Assembly: GCA_002498365.1 (NCBI GenBank)
Contig: DAHB01000003.1
Coordinates: 1-64,000 of the forward strand
DNA length: 64,000 bases
Direction: 5' to 3'
From: Methanomassiliicoccaceae archaeon UBA421
Lineage (GTDB): Archaea; Thermoplasmatota; Thermoplasmata; Methanomassiliicoccales; Methanomethylophilaceae
The notes beneath the pieces were generated by a model that ran no database searches, was not told the origin of the DNA, and was given only the letters and a program-made list of their open reading frames with translations. Of the stretch, positions 1 through 8,813 are shown piece by piece (position 1 is the stretch's first letter; every line of letters starts with the position of its first letter). The position numbers and the translations under genes were made by a program.

Positions 1-41
1 GCCGCTGCGATGGCTTTTCTCTCTTTCTCAAACATTGTCAT
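1..41 (-). CDS. 5' end of an unidentified gene leaving the window (partial)
   Basis: On the minus strand an ATG at 39-41 opens a reading frame that runs off the left edge (MTMFEKERKAIAA). A second in-frame ATG lies at 33-35. A GGAGGG Shine-Dalgarno sequence (complement of 46-51) lies 4 nt before the first ATG and 10 nt before the second, so either could be used. Only about 13 residues are visible, too few to name a family. It is divergent from the mttC operon across an AT-rich spacer, so another methylamine gene is possible, but that is a guess. Confidence 0.5.
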   Translation of the reverse strand, partial: MTMFEKERKAIAA

Positions 42-525
42 CAAACCCTCCTTCACACTTGTTTGTGTTCACTGCCCCAAAATTCTCAAGGCTTGAATTA
101 CAGATTGCATATTGTGTATATATTGATATTGATAATGTCATAATCTTTTACTATAAATTAAATTTTATAATGATTAATACACTATAATAGAATACTATGA
201 TGATGGATGTGTAATGGATACCAAAGGATCTATTTCCATCCATATTATAATAGATAAACGCTGGTAAGATGAAAATTCATTAACAAAGAATGAAAAATAA
301 AGTGTAAATTCAGCATCACATATTTAAAAATTCTTATAGCCTTAGTGAATTATATAAAATAAATTTGATGATATAATCATTTATTATCTAATTTATTTCA
401 ATATTTTATTGATTATGTCAATGTATATATACTAGCAGATAAATTTTGATACTGTAGAGTAAAAAAGCTCTGCCGAGGCAAAATAAGTGCTCACTTATCA
501 GCTTTGAACAAAGGAGGACACATTA
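42..525. promoter_or_regulatory. AT-rich divergent intergenic region with the mttC promoter and leader
   Basis: About 480 bases without a gene, much richer in A+T than the surrounding DNA. A TATA-like run lies at about 424-431, some 95 nt before the mttC ATG, implying a leader of about 70 nt. The leader contains a short inverted repeat (AAGTG/CACTT, 485-496) and a strong AAGGAGG ribosome site at 511-517. The remainder (about 100-400) is low-complexity A/T with several possible TATA boxes for the leftward gene. No tRNA-Pyl or other RNA gene was recognised in it. Confidence 0.55.
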
Positions 526-1173
526 ATGAATAGCATAAACGCGAGAGCTAAAGAAGCGGTGATGAAGTATGATATCGACGAATCTAAAAAAATTGCTCAT
601 GAGGCTGTAAAAAATAAAATCGATCTCGTTGAGCTGATACAATCAGGTTATACTTCGGGAATAAATGAGGTTGGAAAACTCTTTGATGAGAAGAAATTGT
701 TTCTGCCCCATATAATGGCCGCCGCGAATACTATGAATGCTGCGCTGGAAATACTCAGCCCCGAGCTTGAGAGACAGGGGGTTAGTTCTGGCGAAGGCCT
801 GGGAACGTTTGTTATTTGCACCATTGAGGGAGACATCCATTCGATTGGAAAAGACATCGTTGCTATAATGTTAAAGATAGCAGGATTTAACATCATAAAC
901 ATAGGAAGGGATGTCCCTCTCGACACAATTGTAAAGGCATGTACGGATAACAAAGCGCGCCTTGTGGGGACCTCTGCTCTCATGACTTCTACAATGACGA
1001 ACCAGAAGCTTTTAGAGGAGAAATTAAGAGCTGCTGGAATCAGGGATAATATCATAACAAATGTGGGTGGGGCCCCTGTAACACAGGATTGGGCGGACGA
1101 AATTGGAGCGGACATATACACGGAGAATGCGTCTGATGCCGTCGTAAAAATGACTAGAGCAGTTAAGGATTGA
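526..1173 (+). CDS. mttC: Trimethylamine corrinoid protein MttC
   Basis: Methylamine-specific corrinoid protein that accepts the methyl group from MttB and passes it to the CoM methyltransferase (MtbA-type). The 215 residues match the usual length of the family: a helical cap domain (about 1-90) followed by a Rossmann-like B12 domain. The cobalt-ligand motif D-x-H-x-x-G is visible with His105 (DIHSIG). The start is set by AAGGAGG 8 nt upstream. It is the first gene of the operon, 21 nt before the permease, and the linked MttB makes trimethylamine the most likely specificity. DMA and MMA corrinoid proteins are close homologues, so substrate is inferred from context. Confidence 0.9.
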   Translation: MNSINARAKEAVMKYDIDESKKIAHEAVKNKIDLVELIQSGYTSGINEVGKLFDEKKLFLPHIMAAANTMNAALEILSPELERQGVSSGEGLGTFVICTIEGDIHSIGKDIVAIMLKIAGFNIINIGRDVPLDTIVKACTDNKARLVGTSALMTSTMTNQKLLEEKLRAAGIRDNIITNVGGAPVTQDWADEIGADIYTENASDAVVKMTRAVKD

Positions 1174-1194
1174 ACAATACGCGGACGTGATTTT

Positions 1195-2259
1195 ATGGAC
1201 GCGGAAGAGATGAGATTGAGGAGTCGTCATAAACGTATCAAATACGGTTACATAATGGGCGTATTCCTGGCATTGCTCTGGGGACTCTGGTATGTTCCCG
1301 GTAGCCTGATGTGGGTGATAGATCCGTTCGTCAGTTTCTACAATAATGTTTCACTGACTTACGGTGATACCGGAGGTATGATTCTGACGGCAGTGCTGAT
1401 AAGTGCCGCTAACGCCTTGTTCGCAACTATTGTGCTGTTTATCTGGAATATTTACATGGGTAAACTACATGAAATTAAACGCACCGTTGTAGAAATCAAA
1501 TCCGTGGGCAAATATCTGTTCGCTGCGGCAGTTTGCGCCGGACCGATGGCAGTATTCGGATCATATCTGGCGACTGGTTTTGCTGGTGCGGCCTTCTCGG
1601 CCGTTGCCGCATTGGCCTTCCCACTTGTGACAACGATACTCACGACGAAATTTGCAGGGCAGAGGTTATCCGGAAGAGCCATTACCGGCATTGTGATGGT
1701 CGTAATAGGGTGCATGTGTATCTACATGATAGGGCTGCTTGATGAATTAAAGTCTGGAAATATGAGGGCAATGGGATATATCGGAGGCCTCTTGGCCATA
1801 TTGGGGTGGGGCCTCGAAGGGCTTGTGATCGCCAAGGGAATGGATGTCGGGGATCCTGATGCTGGATTCCACATCAAGATGTTTTCCGAAGTGTTCATAT
1901 GGTGGATCGTGGTTCTGCCTGTTCTTTTCATAGCGGGCGTACCTGTTTTCAACTACGTTGGAGAGTTTTTCACTAACCCCTCGACGTTGCTTGTCTTAAT
2001 ATGTTCAGGGTTTGCTTTTGGATTCTGCACCATATGTTACTACAAGGCATACCCGATGATCGGAGCGGGTAGAGCCGCCGGCCTCAGCGCAATGAATGCT
2101 ATGGTCGCAGTAATAGTCCTTTTTGTCCTTACTGGAGCAGTCCCTGCGTGGACAATTGTCTTTGGAGGGATCTTGTGCACTATCGGAATAATAACCATGG
2201 TTTACGAGAAGGAAGAGAATCTTGAATCCATAAGAGGAGAGCAGGAAGTGGCAGAATGA
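1195..2259 (+). CDS. Probable methylamine permease (MttP-like, DMT/EamA-type)
   Basis: An integral membrane protein of 354 residues with about ten hydrophobic segments and short loops, the pattern of drug/metabolite (EamA-like) carriers. The first segment starts near residue 20 and the charged C-terminus is cytoplasmic-like. It sits between mttC and mttB, the same association seen for the mttP permease gene of Methanosarcina trimethylamine operons, so uptake of trimethylamine is the best guess. Its stop overlaps the next start (ATGA at 2256-2259), so the two are probably translationally coupled. Substrate is inferred only from position. Confidence 0.7.
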   Translation: MDAEEMRLRSRHKRIKYGYIMGVFLALLWGLWYVPGSLMWVIDPFVSFYNNVSLTYGDTGGMILTAVLISAANALFATIVLFIWNIYMGKLHEIKRTVVEIKSVGKYLFAAAVCAGPMAVFGSYLATGFAGAAFSAVAALAFPLVTTILTTKFAGQRLSGRAITGIVMVVIGCMCIYMIGLLDELKSGNMRAMGYIGGLLAILGWGLEGLVIAKGMDVGDPDAGFHIKMFSEVFIWWIVVLPVLFIAGVPVFNYVGEFFTNPSTLLVLICSGFAFGFCTICYYKAYPMIGAGRAAGLSAMNAMVAVIVLFVLTGAVPAWTIVFGGILCTIGIITMVYEKEENLESIRGEQEVAE

Positions 2260-2564
2260 TGGAGGGGAGACCAATAAAATTCCGTCTTCTTGAATTATTC
2301 AGCGAAGGCGAGAAGTGGAACTACGAAGTAATCAAGCAGCTGCAAAGCGAGTATAAGGATTTCAAAGGCGATTATAAGGGCAACGTGATCAACTTCAACA
2401 TAATCGAGATAGCGACCGCTGGATTCATAATTCAGAGGGAGTCTAAAATCGACACAGATAATGTTTATCGCGAAGGCTCTCTGCTGATGAAATATTCTAT
2501 CTCGACTCTTGGGGTTGAACAGTTAGAGAGACTGAAGAAAAATCTGTACAAGAGGAGGAAGTAA
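2256..2564 (+). CDS. Small hypothetical protein, possibly winged-helix
   Basis: A charged soluble protein of 102 residues, overlapping the permease gene by 4 nt. The order of predicted helices followed by a beta-hairpin-like stretch (about 55-85) and a basic C-terminal tail (KKNLYKRRK) resembles small PadR-like winged-helix proteins, but no diagnostic motif is visible and the call is tentative. Translation starts at 2256 or the adjacent ATG at 2259. As a gene inside the trimethylamine operon it might sense substrate or interact with the permease. No function is assigned. Confidence 0.6.
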   Translation: MMEGRPIKFRLLELFSEGEKWNYEVIKQLQSEYKDFKGDYKGNVINFNIIEIATAGFIIQRESKIDTDNVYREGSLLMKYSISTLGVEQLERLKKNLYKRRK

Positions 2565-2565
2565 A

Positions 2566-2700
2566 ATGGACAACTGGCAGGCCATTATTGATTTCTTTGC
2601 CGGAGGAATTCCGGGATCCGAATACATCTGGTTCCCGATAATAGTCGGAGTTGCAGCCTCGGCACTTTGGGTTGCAAAAAGAATGGTAAGTGATATTTGA
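2566..2700 (+). CDS. 44-residue single-pass membrane protein
   Basis: A short ORF starting one base after the previous stop, with GAGGAGG at 2552-2558 giving good spacing to the ATG at 2566-2568. It encodes 44 residues: an amphipathic N-terminus with Trp4, then one hydrophobic segment (about residues 22-38, IWFPIIVGVAASALWVA) and a short basic tail. It lies between the 102-residue gene and mttB with a 27-nt gap. This shape fits a small subunit or chaperone of the permease, but that is only an inference. Its length is below most annotation cut-offs. Confidence 0.65.
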   Translation: MDNWQAIIDFFAGGIPGSEYIWFPIIVGVAASALWVAKRMVSDI

Positions 2701-2727
2701 AAGCAATAGTAAAAAGGAGGAGAAAAA

Positions 2728-4182
2728 ATGAAAGGAAAATATGAAATATTGAGCAGAGCGGAAATGGAAAGGATCCATGAAGAAACGATGAAAGTTCTCA
2801 TGAATCCAGGCATCAGAATTCAACACAAGGATGCTAGAAAGGTATTCAAAGATGCAGGATGCGAAGTGGACGAAAAAACCGAGGCTGTGAAAATACCTAG
2901 GAGCCTTGTGGAAGAGGCCGTCAAATCAACGCCTGAAAAATTCAAGCTGTACAGCCGTAACGGAGAATTCGACCTAGATATGGTCAGCGACGGTTCAGTG
3001 GTGAATTACAATACCTTTGGTGTCGGAAGCAAGATGGTGGATTACCTCGGACCTAACAGGTTCAAAACCAGGAACAGCACCCTCAAGGATATCAGAGAGA
3101 TTGCACAGGTTACAGAAGCCTGCGACAATATCAACTGGTTCTGCTCGCCCGTATCTGGTATGGAACTTGCGTCGACGGATCTTTGCCGTGCCACCCGCGA
3201 GGTGGATTCCATAATATCCTACAGTTCCAAGCCGGTCATGCTTGATGCAAGACCCGAGTGCATGCCTTACTACTTCGATATGCAGAAGGTCCTATACGGA
3301 GATGAAAATGAGGCATGGAACAAACCGTTCCTCATCATGACCATGTGCCCTTCCAGCCCTCTACAGCTGGATTGGTCGCTCTGTGAATTGTGTTTGCACG
3401 CGCATGAATACAATTTCCCAGTATCGATGCTTAGTATGGCAATGAGCGCCGCGTCATCTTCCATACACCTTGCAAGCACAATGGTTACTCATAACGCAGA
3501 AGTACTGGCGGGCATAACGCTGACGCAGCTTGTCAAACGGGGACTTCCGTGCACATATGGAAGTTCCACCACATGTTTTGACCTGTATTCGGGCACAGCT
3601 CCGGTCGGTTCGCCCGAGCTCGGTATGATAAGCGCAGCCGTTGCACAGATGTCGCAGTTCTACAAGATTCCCGCGATCGTCGCAGGAACCTAGGGAGATT
3701 CGAAAATACCGGATGGTCAGGCTGCACATGAGAAGACTATTACGTCCATCCTTCCCGCATTGGCCGGGGCCTCGAACATCTATGGTGCAGGTATGTTGGA
3801 ACTTGGAATGTCGTTCTCTCTTGAGCAACTGGTCATCGACGACGAAATCAACGGCATGAATTATTTCCCATATAATGGGATTGAGGTTAACGAGAATACG
3901 TTGGACTATGACGGAATAAAGAGAGTGGGAATCGGACACGACTTCCTTGGAGAGAAAAACACAATGGAGCATATAGATATGCCGTCCAATCCCAAACTCT
4001 TCAACCGTGACATGTTTGAAACATGGGTCAGAGGAGGGAGCAAGGATTTAACAACCGTAGCTCACGACAGGGTTGTAGAGATTTTGAAGAACGAACCTCA
4101 GAGAACTCCGCTCTCCTCGTCTCAGCGCGCAGATATGGACCGCATAATCAAGGCATCGGACGTGACCTGCCCGCGCTTGTAA
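2728..4182 (+). CDS. mttB: Trimethylamine:corrinoid methyltransferase MttB with in-frame amber (pyrrolysine)
   Basis: Demethylates trimethylamine and methylates the cobalt of MttC in the cytoplasm. The frame opens at ATG 2728 after a strong GGAGG (2716-2720), runs 321 codons, meets TAG at 3691-3693, and continues in the same frame to TAA at 4180-4182, giving 484 residues when read through. This is close to the usual MttB length (about 490). The TAG lies within GT-TAG-GDSKIPDG, where MttB proteins carry catalytic pyrrolysine, here residue 322. It is last in the operon and is followed by a hairpin terminator. Other MttB-superfamily members lack Pyl, so the amber codon supports genuine trimethylamine activity. 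Confidence 0.95.
3691..3693 (+). other. In-frame UAG codon read as pyrrolysine in mttB
   Basis: TAG in frame with both halves of mttB; the next codons are GGA GAT TCG. The downstream part (residues 323-484) remains a coherent MttB C-terminus. This is the known site of pyrrolysine insertion in MttB. The tRNA and synthetase genes needed are not in this window. Confidence 0.92.
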
Positions 4183-4200
4183 ATCGTAAAAACCTTTATA

Positions 4201-4226
4201 CACTGGGCTTTGCCCAGTGATTTTTT
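4201..4226 (+). terminator. Hairpin and T-run terminator after mttB
   Basis: Perfect 8-bp inverted repeat CACTGGGC (4201-4208) and GCCCAGTG (4212-4219) with a TTT loop, followed by A and six Ts (4221-4226). It begins 18 nt after the mttB stop. The remaining bases to 4451 contain no gene; they separate mttB from the convergent cbiA. Confidence 0.75.
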
Positions 4227-4451
4227 ATCTTTAAATATAAGGTGTTGCTAGAATAGCCTTATTGCATTTAATCAAAAACCCGAGTTTGACATCACGGAAA
4301 ATGACCGAACGAGCTTCCGCCGATTATTCCTTCTTTTTAAATTCAATCTGATCAATCGGTTAGCTGTTCTCGAGCGTTATAAACCATGAATTATCTCCTG
4401 TCCTGTATTTTCGGCGCTGGGACAGACGTTTTTAAGTACCAAGGGCGCTGG

Positions 4452-5801
4452 TTATGCGACATATTTTCTGCAAGCCAGGAGGAACGAGTAGGGCAAATCG
4501 GGATTCGAGTAATAGTATATGTGGGGAAATCCTGCAATGACTCTGTCGGAACCGTGGATGCATGTGTACTTTTTTCCAGAGGTCTTCTCTGCCGTCCAAT
4601 CCTGACCGCAGCTTTCACTGTCCCAGTAGTGAAATTCATGGCCTTTGATGGAGCTATTCTCAGGAAGCATCTGGCCATTGCCGGGGACCAGGGTGACGTA
4701 GCCGAATCTTGTAAGTCTGCGCGTGTTGAAGGTCTTTCCTTTGATATATCCGACCATCGGCCAGAATTTGTGTTCATGATCTTCAAGTTCTTCGTGGAGA
4801 TACATGAACCCTCCGCATTCAGCCATGCAAGGCATTCCTCCGTCAAGTTTTGAACGGATATCATCAAGCATCGAACTGTTTTTGCTCAAAGCTTCGGCAT
4901 GCATTTCTGGATATCCCCCTGATAAGACAAGTCCTTTGATTCCCTCCGGAAGTTTGCTGTCGGTCAAAGGGGAGAATCCCACGATCTCGGCACCGCATTG
5001 TGCCAGCAGTTCCAAATTATCTTCATATGTAAAACAGAAAGCATCATCTTGGGCCACAGCGATCCTGATCTTCTCTCTTAGTTTTTTTATTACCGGGACA
5101 TTAACTTTGATATCGGGCGCATGGCCGGCGATTTCGATTATCCGGTCAATATCGACAGTATTTTCAAGTAGTTTAGCCAGCTCTGAAAGTTTGGCTTTCA
5201 GCCCTTCGATCTCATTCGGTAGAACAAGTCCTAAATGCCTGCTTTCCAGTAACAGATCGGTCACCTTGGGAACGTATCCTAGAACCTCCGTCCCGGTCTC
5301 GCGTTCGATTGCAGGTTTAAGCTCCTTATATGTCCGCTCGGACATCTGGTTCAGTATTACTCCGCGTATGCTGTTTTTGCGGAATTTCAAAAAACCGTTT
5401 ATTACAGGAATACAGGATATGCTAGTGCCTTTGCAATCTATCATCAATATCACGGGCGCCCCTATTTTCTCGGACACGTCGTACGAGCTCGCTTCTGTGG
5501 AAGCTGTTGCGATCCCGTCATAAAATCCCATGACTCCCTCGATTACCGAGATGTCCATGCCATCGGCAGATCTTGCGAACAGATACCTGAGCGTATCGTC
5601 GTTGCAAAAGAAAGCATCGAGGTTCTTCGATCTGGCACCTATGACGCGACTGTGAAACATCGGGTCGATGTAATCGGGGCCGCATTTGAAAGAAGCGACT
5701 TTCATCCCGCGATCCACCAGCGCTTGGAGGATCCCGCATGTGATCAACGTTTTACCGCTTCCGCTGGCCGGAGCGGCGATCATAAACCTGGGAAGGCTCA
5801 A
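4452..5801 (-). CDS. cbiA: Cobyrinate a,c-diamide synthase CbiA
   Basis: ATP- and glutamine-dependent amidation of the a and c side chains of cobyrinate. It has an N-terminal DTBS-like ATPase with P-loop GSGKT (about residues 14-18 from the chosen start), the substrate region FKCGPDYIDP, and a C-terminal class I glutamine amidotransferase domain with Cys in MAECGG. The chosen start is TTG at 5799-5801, which shares TTGA with the stop of cbiJET and has GGGGGAG upstream. A GTG at 5817-5819 would add six residues. Length is 449. It is last of the minus-strand cbi operon. A paralogue, cfbB, lies at 23048, but linkage to cbi genes points to the corrin role here. Confidence 0.9.
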   Translation of the reverse strand: MSLPRFMIAAPASGSGKTLITCGILQALVDRGMKVASFKCGPDYIDPMFHSRVIGARSKNLDAFFCNDDTLRYLFARSADGMDISVIEGVMGFYDGIATASTEASSYDVSEKIGAPVILMIDCKGTSISCIPVINGFLKFRKNSIRGVILNQMSERTYKELKPAIERETGTEVLGYVPKVTDLLLESRHLGLVLPNEIEGLKAKLSELAKLLENTVDIDRIIEIAGHAPDIKVNVPVIKKLREKIRIAVAQDDAFCFTYEDNLELLAQCGAEIVGFSPLTDSKLPEGIKGLVLSGGYPEMHAEALSKNSSMLDDIRSKLDGGMPCMAECGGFMYLHEELEDHEHKFWPMVGYIKGKTFNTRRLTRFGYVTLVPGNGQMLPENSSIKGHEFHYWDSESCGQDWTAEKTSGKKYTCIHGSDRVIAGFPHIYYYSNPDLPYSFLLACRKYVA

Positions 5802-7777
5802 GCGGAGCTCCCCCTGCACAATGTAATATATATGGGGTTATGGGCCGTCATCAGATGATAGCTACCGGCCATCCTGGCTTTAGATATGTTGACGCAAAAG
5901 GTCTCTTCTTCTATGACATTCAGATCCTTCATGCAACGCGCGGTTTCAGCCATGGTCTCCAGGGTGACCGAAGTGATCGCGATACGTATTTTCGGATTCT
6001 TTTCAAGCAATGTGCTCATCACGTCTTTCAGTTTGCCCGTCGACCCGCCTATGAACGCATGTGTGGGTGCAGGGAGGCCCGCAAGCGCTTCGGGCGCATC
6101 TCCCCTGACGACGGTGACGTTGGGTGTTCCAAACTTCCTGCAGTTGAGCGATATCAGCGCAGAGGCCGCATCGTCCTTCTCAACGGCATAAACATGTCCG
6201 GATACGGCAACAGATGCCATTTCCACTGAAACGGAGCCCGTCCCGGCCCCGACATCATAGACCACGGAATCACTGCACAGTTTAAGCTTGGCCACCGACA
6301 GGGAACGGACCTCGCTCTTGGTCATAGGAGCATCGCCTCTTATGAAATCGTCATCCGGCATACCTATGGGATTTCTATCCGAAGCCTCGGGGTTCTCTAT
6401 GAGAGCTACGCAAAGCACCCCGAACTCCTTGTCGAGGAGGTCATGCGGTTTTCCAACCGTCACCTTCTCTTCCCAAGTCCCGAAATCCTGACCTATGGTC
6501 AAGTTTACGTTGCCCATGTTGTAGTCGACGAGTTCGGAACACATTCTTCGGACCGAATCTTCTCCGCTGAGCAGGGCGAAGACCTTTTTGTGGCGTTTTG
6601 CAAGTCCGACGAGGTTGCAGTCCCTGCCGTGGGCACTGGTCAGAAAAGCATCGTCCCACGAAGTCCCGATCTTTGAAAAGAAGTACGAGACCGACGATAT
6701 TCCGGGCAATACTCTGACTTCGAGCTTATCATGGTCCAGCCTGTCGATAAGTCCCTTGGTCCCGCTGTAATATCCCGTGTCTCCGGACATCAGTACTACG
6801 ATCTTACGGTAATGAACGTTACTTTCTATGTAGTCGGCAATTCTATCGGAACGATATTCTACATATGTGTCGGCATTGCCCGTATCTACGGACTCCAACA
6901 TCCTGGAGGCGCCTATCGCCAGGTCTGCATCCGCAATCGCGTTGAGCACTTCGAACGTAATGCCGTCTGTGTTTCCGACGCCTATCCCTACGATGGTTAC
7001 GAGGCGTTTGCCGATTTTCGGTTCTCGGATCGAGAATACTTTCAAAAGCATCTCTTCCGCTTCCTCCAGAGCGACACCATCTTCCTCTGACGGACGCCCG
7101 ATAACTATCACTTTGACTCCTGCTCTTGCGGCGGCTGCGATCTTTTCATCGAACCCCCCCGCGCTGCCGGAATCCTTGGTGACGAGGTACTCGGCATCGA
7201 CATGTTTCAGCATGGCATAGTTCAGTTCTTCAGAGAAGGGGCCCTCCATGCATATCAGGTTCTTTCCTTCGAAGCCTAGACGAGAGCATTTTTCTGCGAC
7301 CGAAGGGATGGAAAGGACCCTTGCGAAAACCCTTTTCCTGTATTCGGGGATCAATGTGAATTCCGCCAGTTCGTTGCTTCCTGTGGCTACGAGGATGTTG
7401 CCCTCTTTACCGATTAAAAATTCGGCAGCGGATCTGGTGTCCGGCACGGTGACAAACTGTTTATTGCTGATGCTTTCGGGCCTTGTTATGCGTATAAGGG
7501 GACAACCGCTGATGTCACAGGCCTCCATTATATGGGCGGATTTGCGGACAGCGTACGGGTGTGTGGCATCGACGACCACGTCGTATTCTTTCATCTCCTC
7601 TGCCATTTCCATAACTCCGCGTATGCTGTCGACTCTGACGTTCTCGCTTTCCTCTATGACCGTCATTCCGTATTCTGTCGCCATGCTGACCGTGACCTTT
7701 ATTCCGTTACGGGCAAGAAATTCCGTTATCTCGCGCCCCTCCGTGGTACCGGCAAACACCAATGCTCTACCAATCAT
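5798..7777 (-). CDS. cbiJET: CbiJ-CbiE-CbiT triple fusion
   Basis: One 659-residue chain holding three steps of anaerobic corrin synthesis. Residues about 1-245 are CbiJ (cobalt-precorrin-6A reductase; nucleotide motif AGTTEGREI at the N-terminus). About 250-460 are CbiE (C5 methyltransferase, tetrapyrrole methylase fold, VGIGVGNTDG and MSGDTGYYSG). About 465-659 are CbiT (C15 methyltransferase/C12 decarboxylase, class I SAM motif DVGAGTGSVS). CbiE-CbiT fusions are familiar; adding CbiJ is uncommon. The ATG at 7775-7777 has GGAG 9 nt upstream. A TTG at 7790 would lengthen the protein by five residues and overlap cbiG more deeply. Confidence 0.9.
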   Translation of the reverse strand: MIGRALVFAGTTEGREITEFLARNGIKVTVSMATEYGMTVIEESENVRVDSIRGVMEMAEEMKEYDVVVDATHPYAVRKSAHIMEACDISGCPLIRITRPESISNKQFVTVPDTRSAAEFLIGKEGNILVATGSNELAEFTLIPEYRKRVFARVLSIPSVAEKCSRLGFEGKNLICMEGPFSEELNYAMLKHVDAEYLVTKDSGSAGGFDEKIAAAARAGVKVIVIGRPSEEDGVALEEAEEMLLKVFSIREPKIGKRLVTIVGIGVGNTDGITFEVLNAIADADLAIGASRMLESVDTGNADTYVEYRSDRIADYIESNVHYRKIVVLMSGDTGYYSGTKGLIDRLDHDKLEVRVLPGISSVSYFFSKIGTSWDDAFLTSAHGRDCNLVGLAKRHKKVFALLSGEDSVRRMCSELVDYNMGNVNLTIGQDFGTWEEKVTVGKPHDLLDKEFGVLCVALIENPEASDRNPIGMPDDDFIRGDAPMTKSEVRSLSVAKLKLCSDSVVYDVGAGTGSVSVEMASVAVSGHVYAVEKDDAASALISLNCRKFGTPNVTVVRGDAPEALAGLPAPTHAFIGGSTGKLKDVMSTLLEKNPKIRIAITSVTLETMAETARCMKDLNVIEEETFCVNISKARMAGSYHLMTAHNPIYITLCRGSSA

Positions 7778-7778
7778 A

Positions 7779-8813
7779 TCACTCATCTCCAAAATCCGCC
7801 GAGAAAGGTTCCTTTACGACCGCCACGGTCACGCCGCCATCGCTGGTCTTCTTTATGATTAGTTCGCCTCTGGGCGAGGCCGCCATCGCCGCCCTCTCGC
7901 ATACACAGTCCACTCCGGTCGTACCTCTGACAAAATCAGATTTTGAATATCCGATGTCCGGGAGCATGTTAAGTTCCGATGACGAGTAGAATACTGTAGG
8001 TATCTTATTTTCTGCGGCGAACTCGACGAGTCCCCCCTCATCTTCTTTGATATCGATGCTCGCGACCATCCTTACGCTATTTATCGACACGTCCGCAGAA
8101 TCCAGCACGGACTATACCAGTTTCTCTATGTCTTCCCTGCGGGTTCCCTTTCTGCATCCTATTCCCAGTATGTGGTTTTTCGGGAAAAGGCGCAAAGTCC
8201 TCACATATGGTTCTTTTTTAAATCCTGATGTGATGTAAATTCCAATGTCCCCGCCTTCCGATGGAGTGAGGCAATGCGGAATGTCGCCATGAACGGGATA
8301 GTCGCTTTTCAGTCCCACGGATCTGCCGTCCAATACGGCGGCGGAGACTTCCTTGGCGAGCGTCATGTTCCCGATGTTCATTTCCAGGGAGACCGCGAAC
8401 GAATCCACCGAGAACTTGCCGTTGATGTCGGTCGCTGTAGTGATCACTGGCTCTGCGCCTATGGCGGAAGCAATGCTGTGCGCTAGGATATTAGCGCCGC
8501 CAATGTGTCCCGATAGAAGCGGTATGCAGTATTTGCCCAGCTCGTCGACGCACACCACGGCCGGATCCGTCATCTTACTTCTGAGGTGGGGAGCTATCGC
8601 CCTTACGGCTATGCCCGCGGCCCCCACAAAGACAATGCCCTCCGCCTCTTGGAAGGCGGCCCCGGTCCATTCGGATATTGGAACATCGATCTTCTCGCAG
8701 CGCGAGTCTCCCGAGGTCTTGGAGAATAAGCGGAACTCTTTTTCCTCAAGCATCCGGGATATATCCGCTGCTTTCGAACATCCTTTGGCCGAGAAAGCTA
8801 CGATATAGATCAT
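7779..8813 (-). CDS. cbiG: Cobalt-precorrin-5A hydrolase CbiG, interrupted by in-frame amber codon
   Basis: CbiG opens the delta-lactone of cobalt-precorrin-5A and releases acetaldehyde. The ATG at 8811-8813 overlaps the cbiD stop (ATGA). The first 233 codons hold the N-terminal and central domains (VGAAGIAVRAIAPHL, LLSGHIGGAN) and reach LGIGCRKGTRREDIEKLV. Then TAG (8114-8112) intervenes, and the same frame continues SVLDSADVS into a complete CbiG C-terminal domain (FVRGTTGVDCVCERAA) ending at 7779. Read through, it is 344 residues, normal for CbiG. Because the genome decodes UAG as pyrrolysine elsewhere in the window, read-through is plausible. Alternatives are two separate chains (GTG at 8106-8108), a recent nonsense mutation, or a sequence error. 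Confidence 0.85.
8112..8114 (-). other. In-frame UAG codon within cbiG
   Basis: The minus-strand codons are CTG GTA TAG TCC GTG CTG. The amber codon falls at codon 234, in a predicted helix just after the GCRKGT motif that joins the CbiG central and C-terminal domains. Flanking sequence on both sides matches CbiG without loss or gain of frame. Confidence 0.8.

Noticed and set aside
195..235. ATGGATACC and CCATCCAT upstream of mttC, reminiscent of the cbi/cfb operator.
   Set aside because: The half sites are too far apart and not in the 17-bp arrangement. Chance in AT-rich sequence is likely.
3760..4182. A separate 140-residue gene downstream of mttB.
   Set aside because: It is the C-terminal part of mttB after the in-frame TAG; same frame and no own ribosome site.
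7779..8108. A separate small gene encoding the CbiG C-terminal domain from a GTG start.
   Set aside because: It continues the cbiG frame directly after the TAG and has no ribosome site of its own. Kept as an alternative within the cbiG entry.
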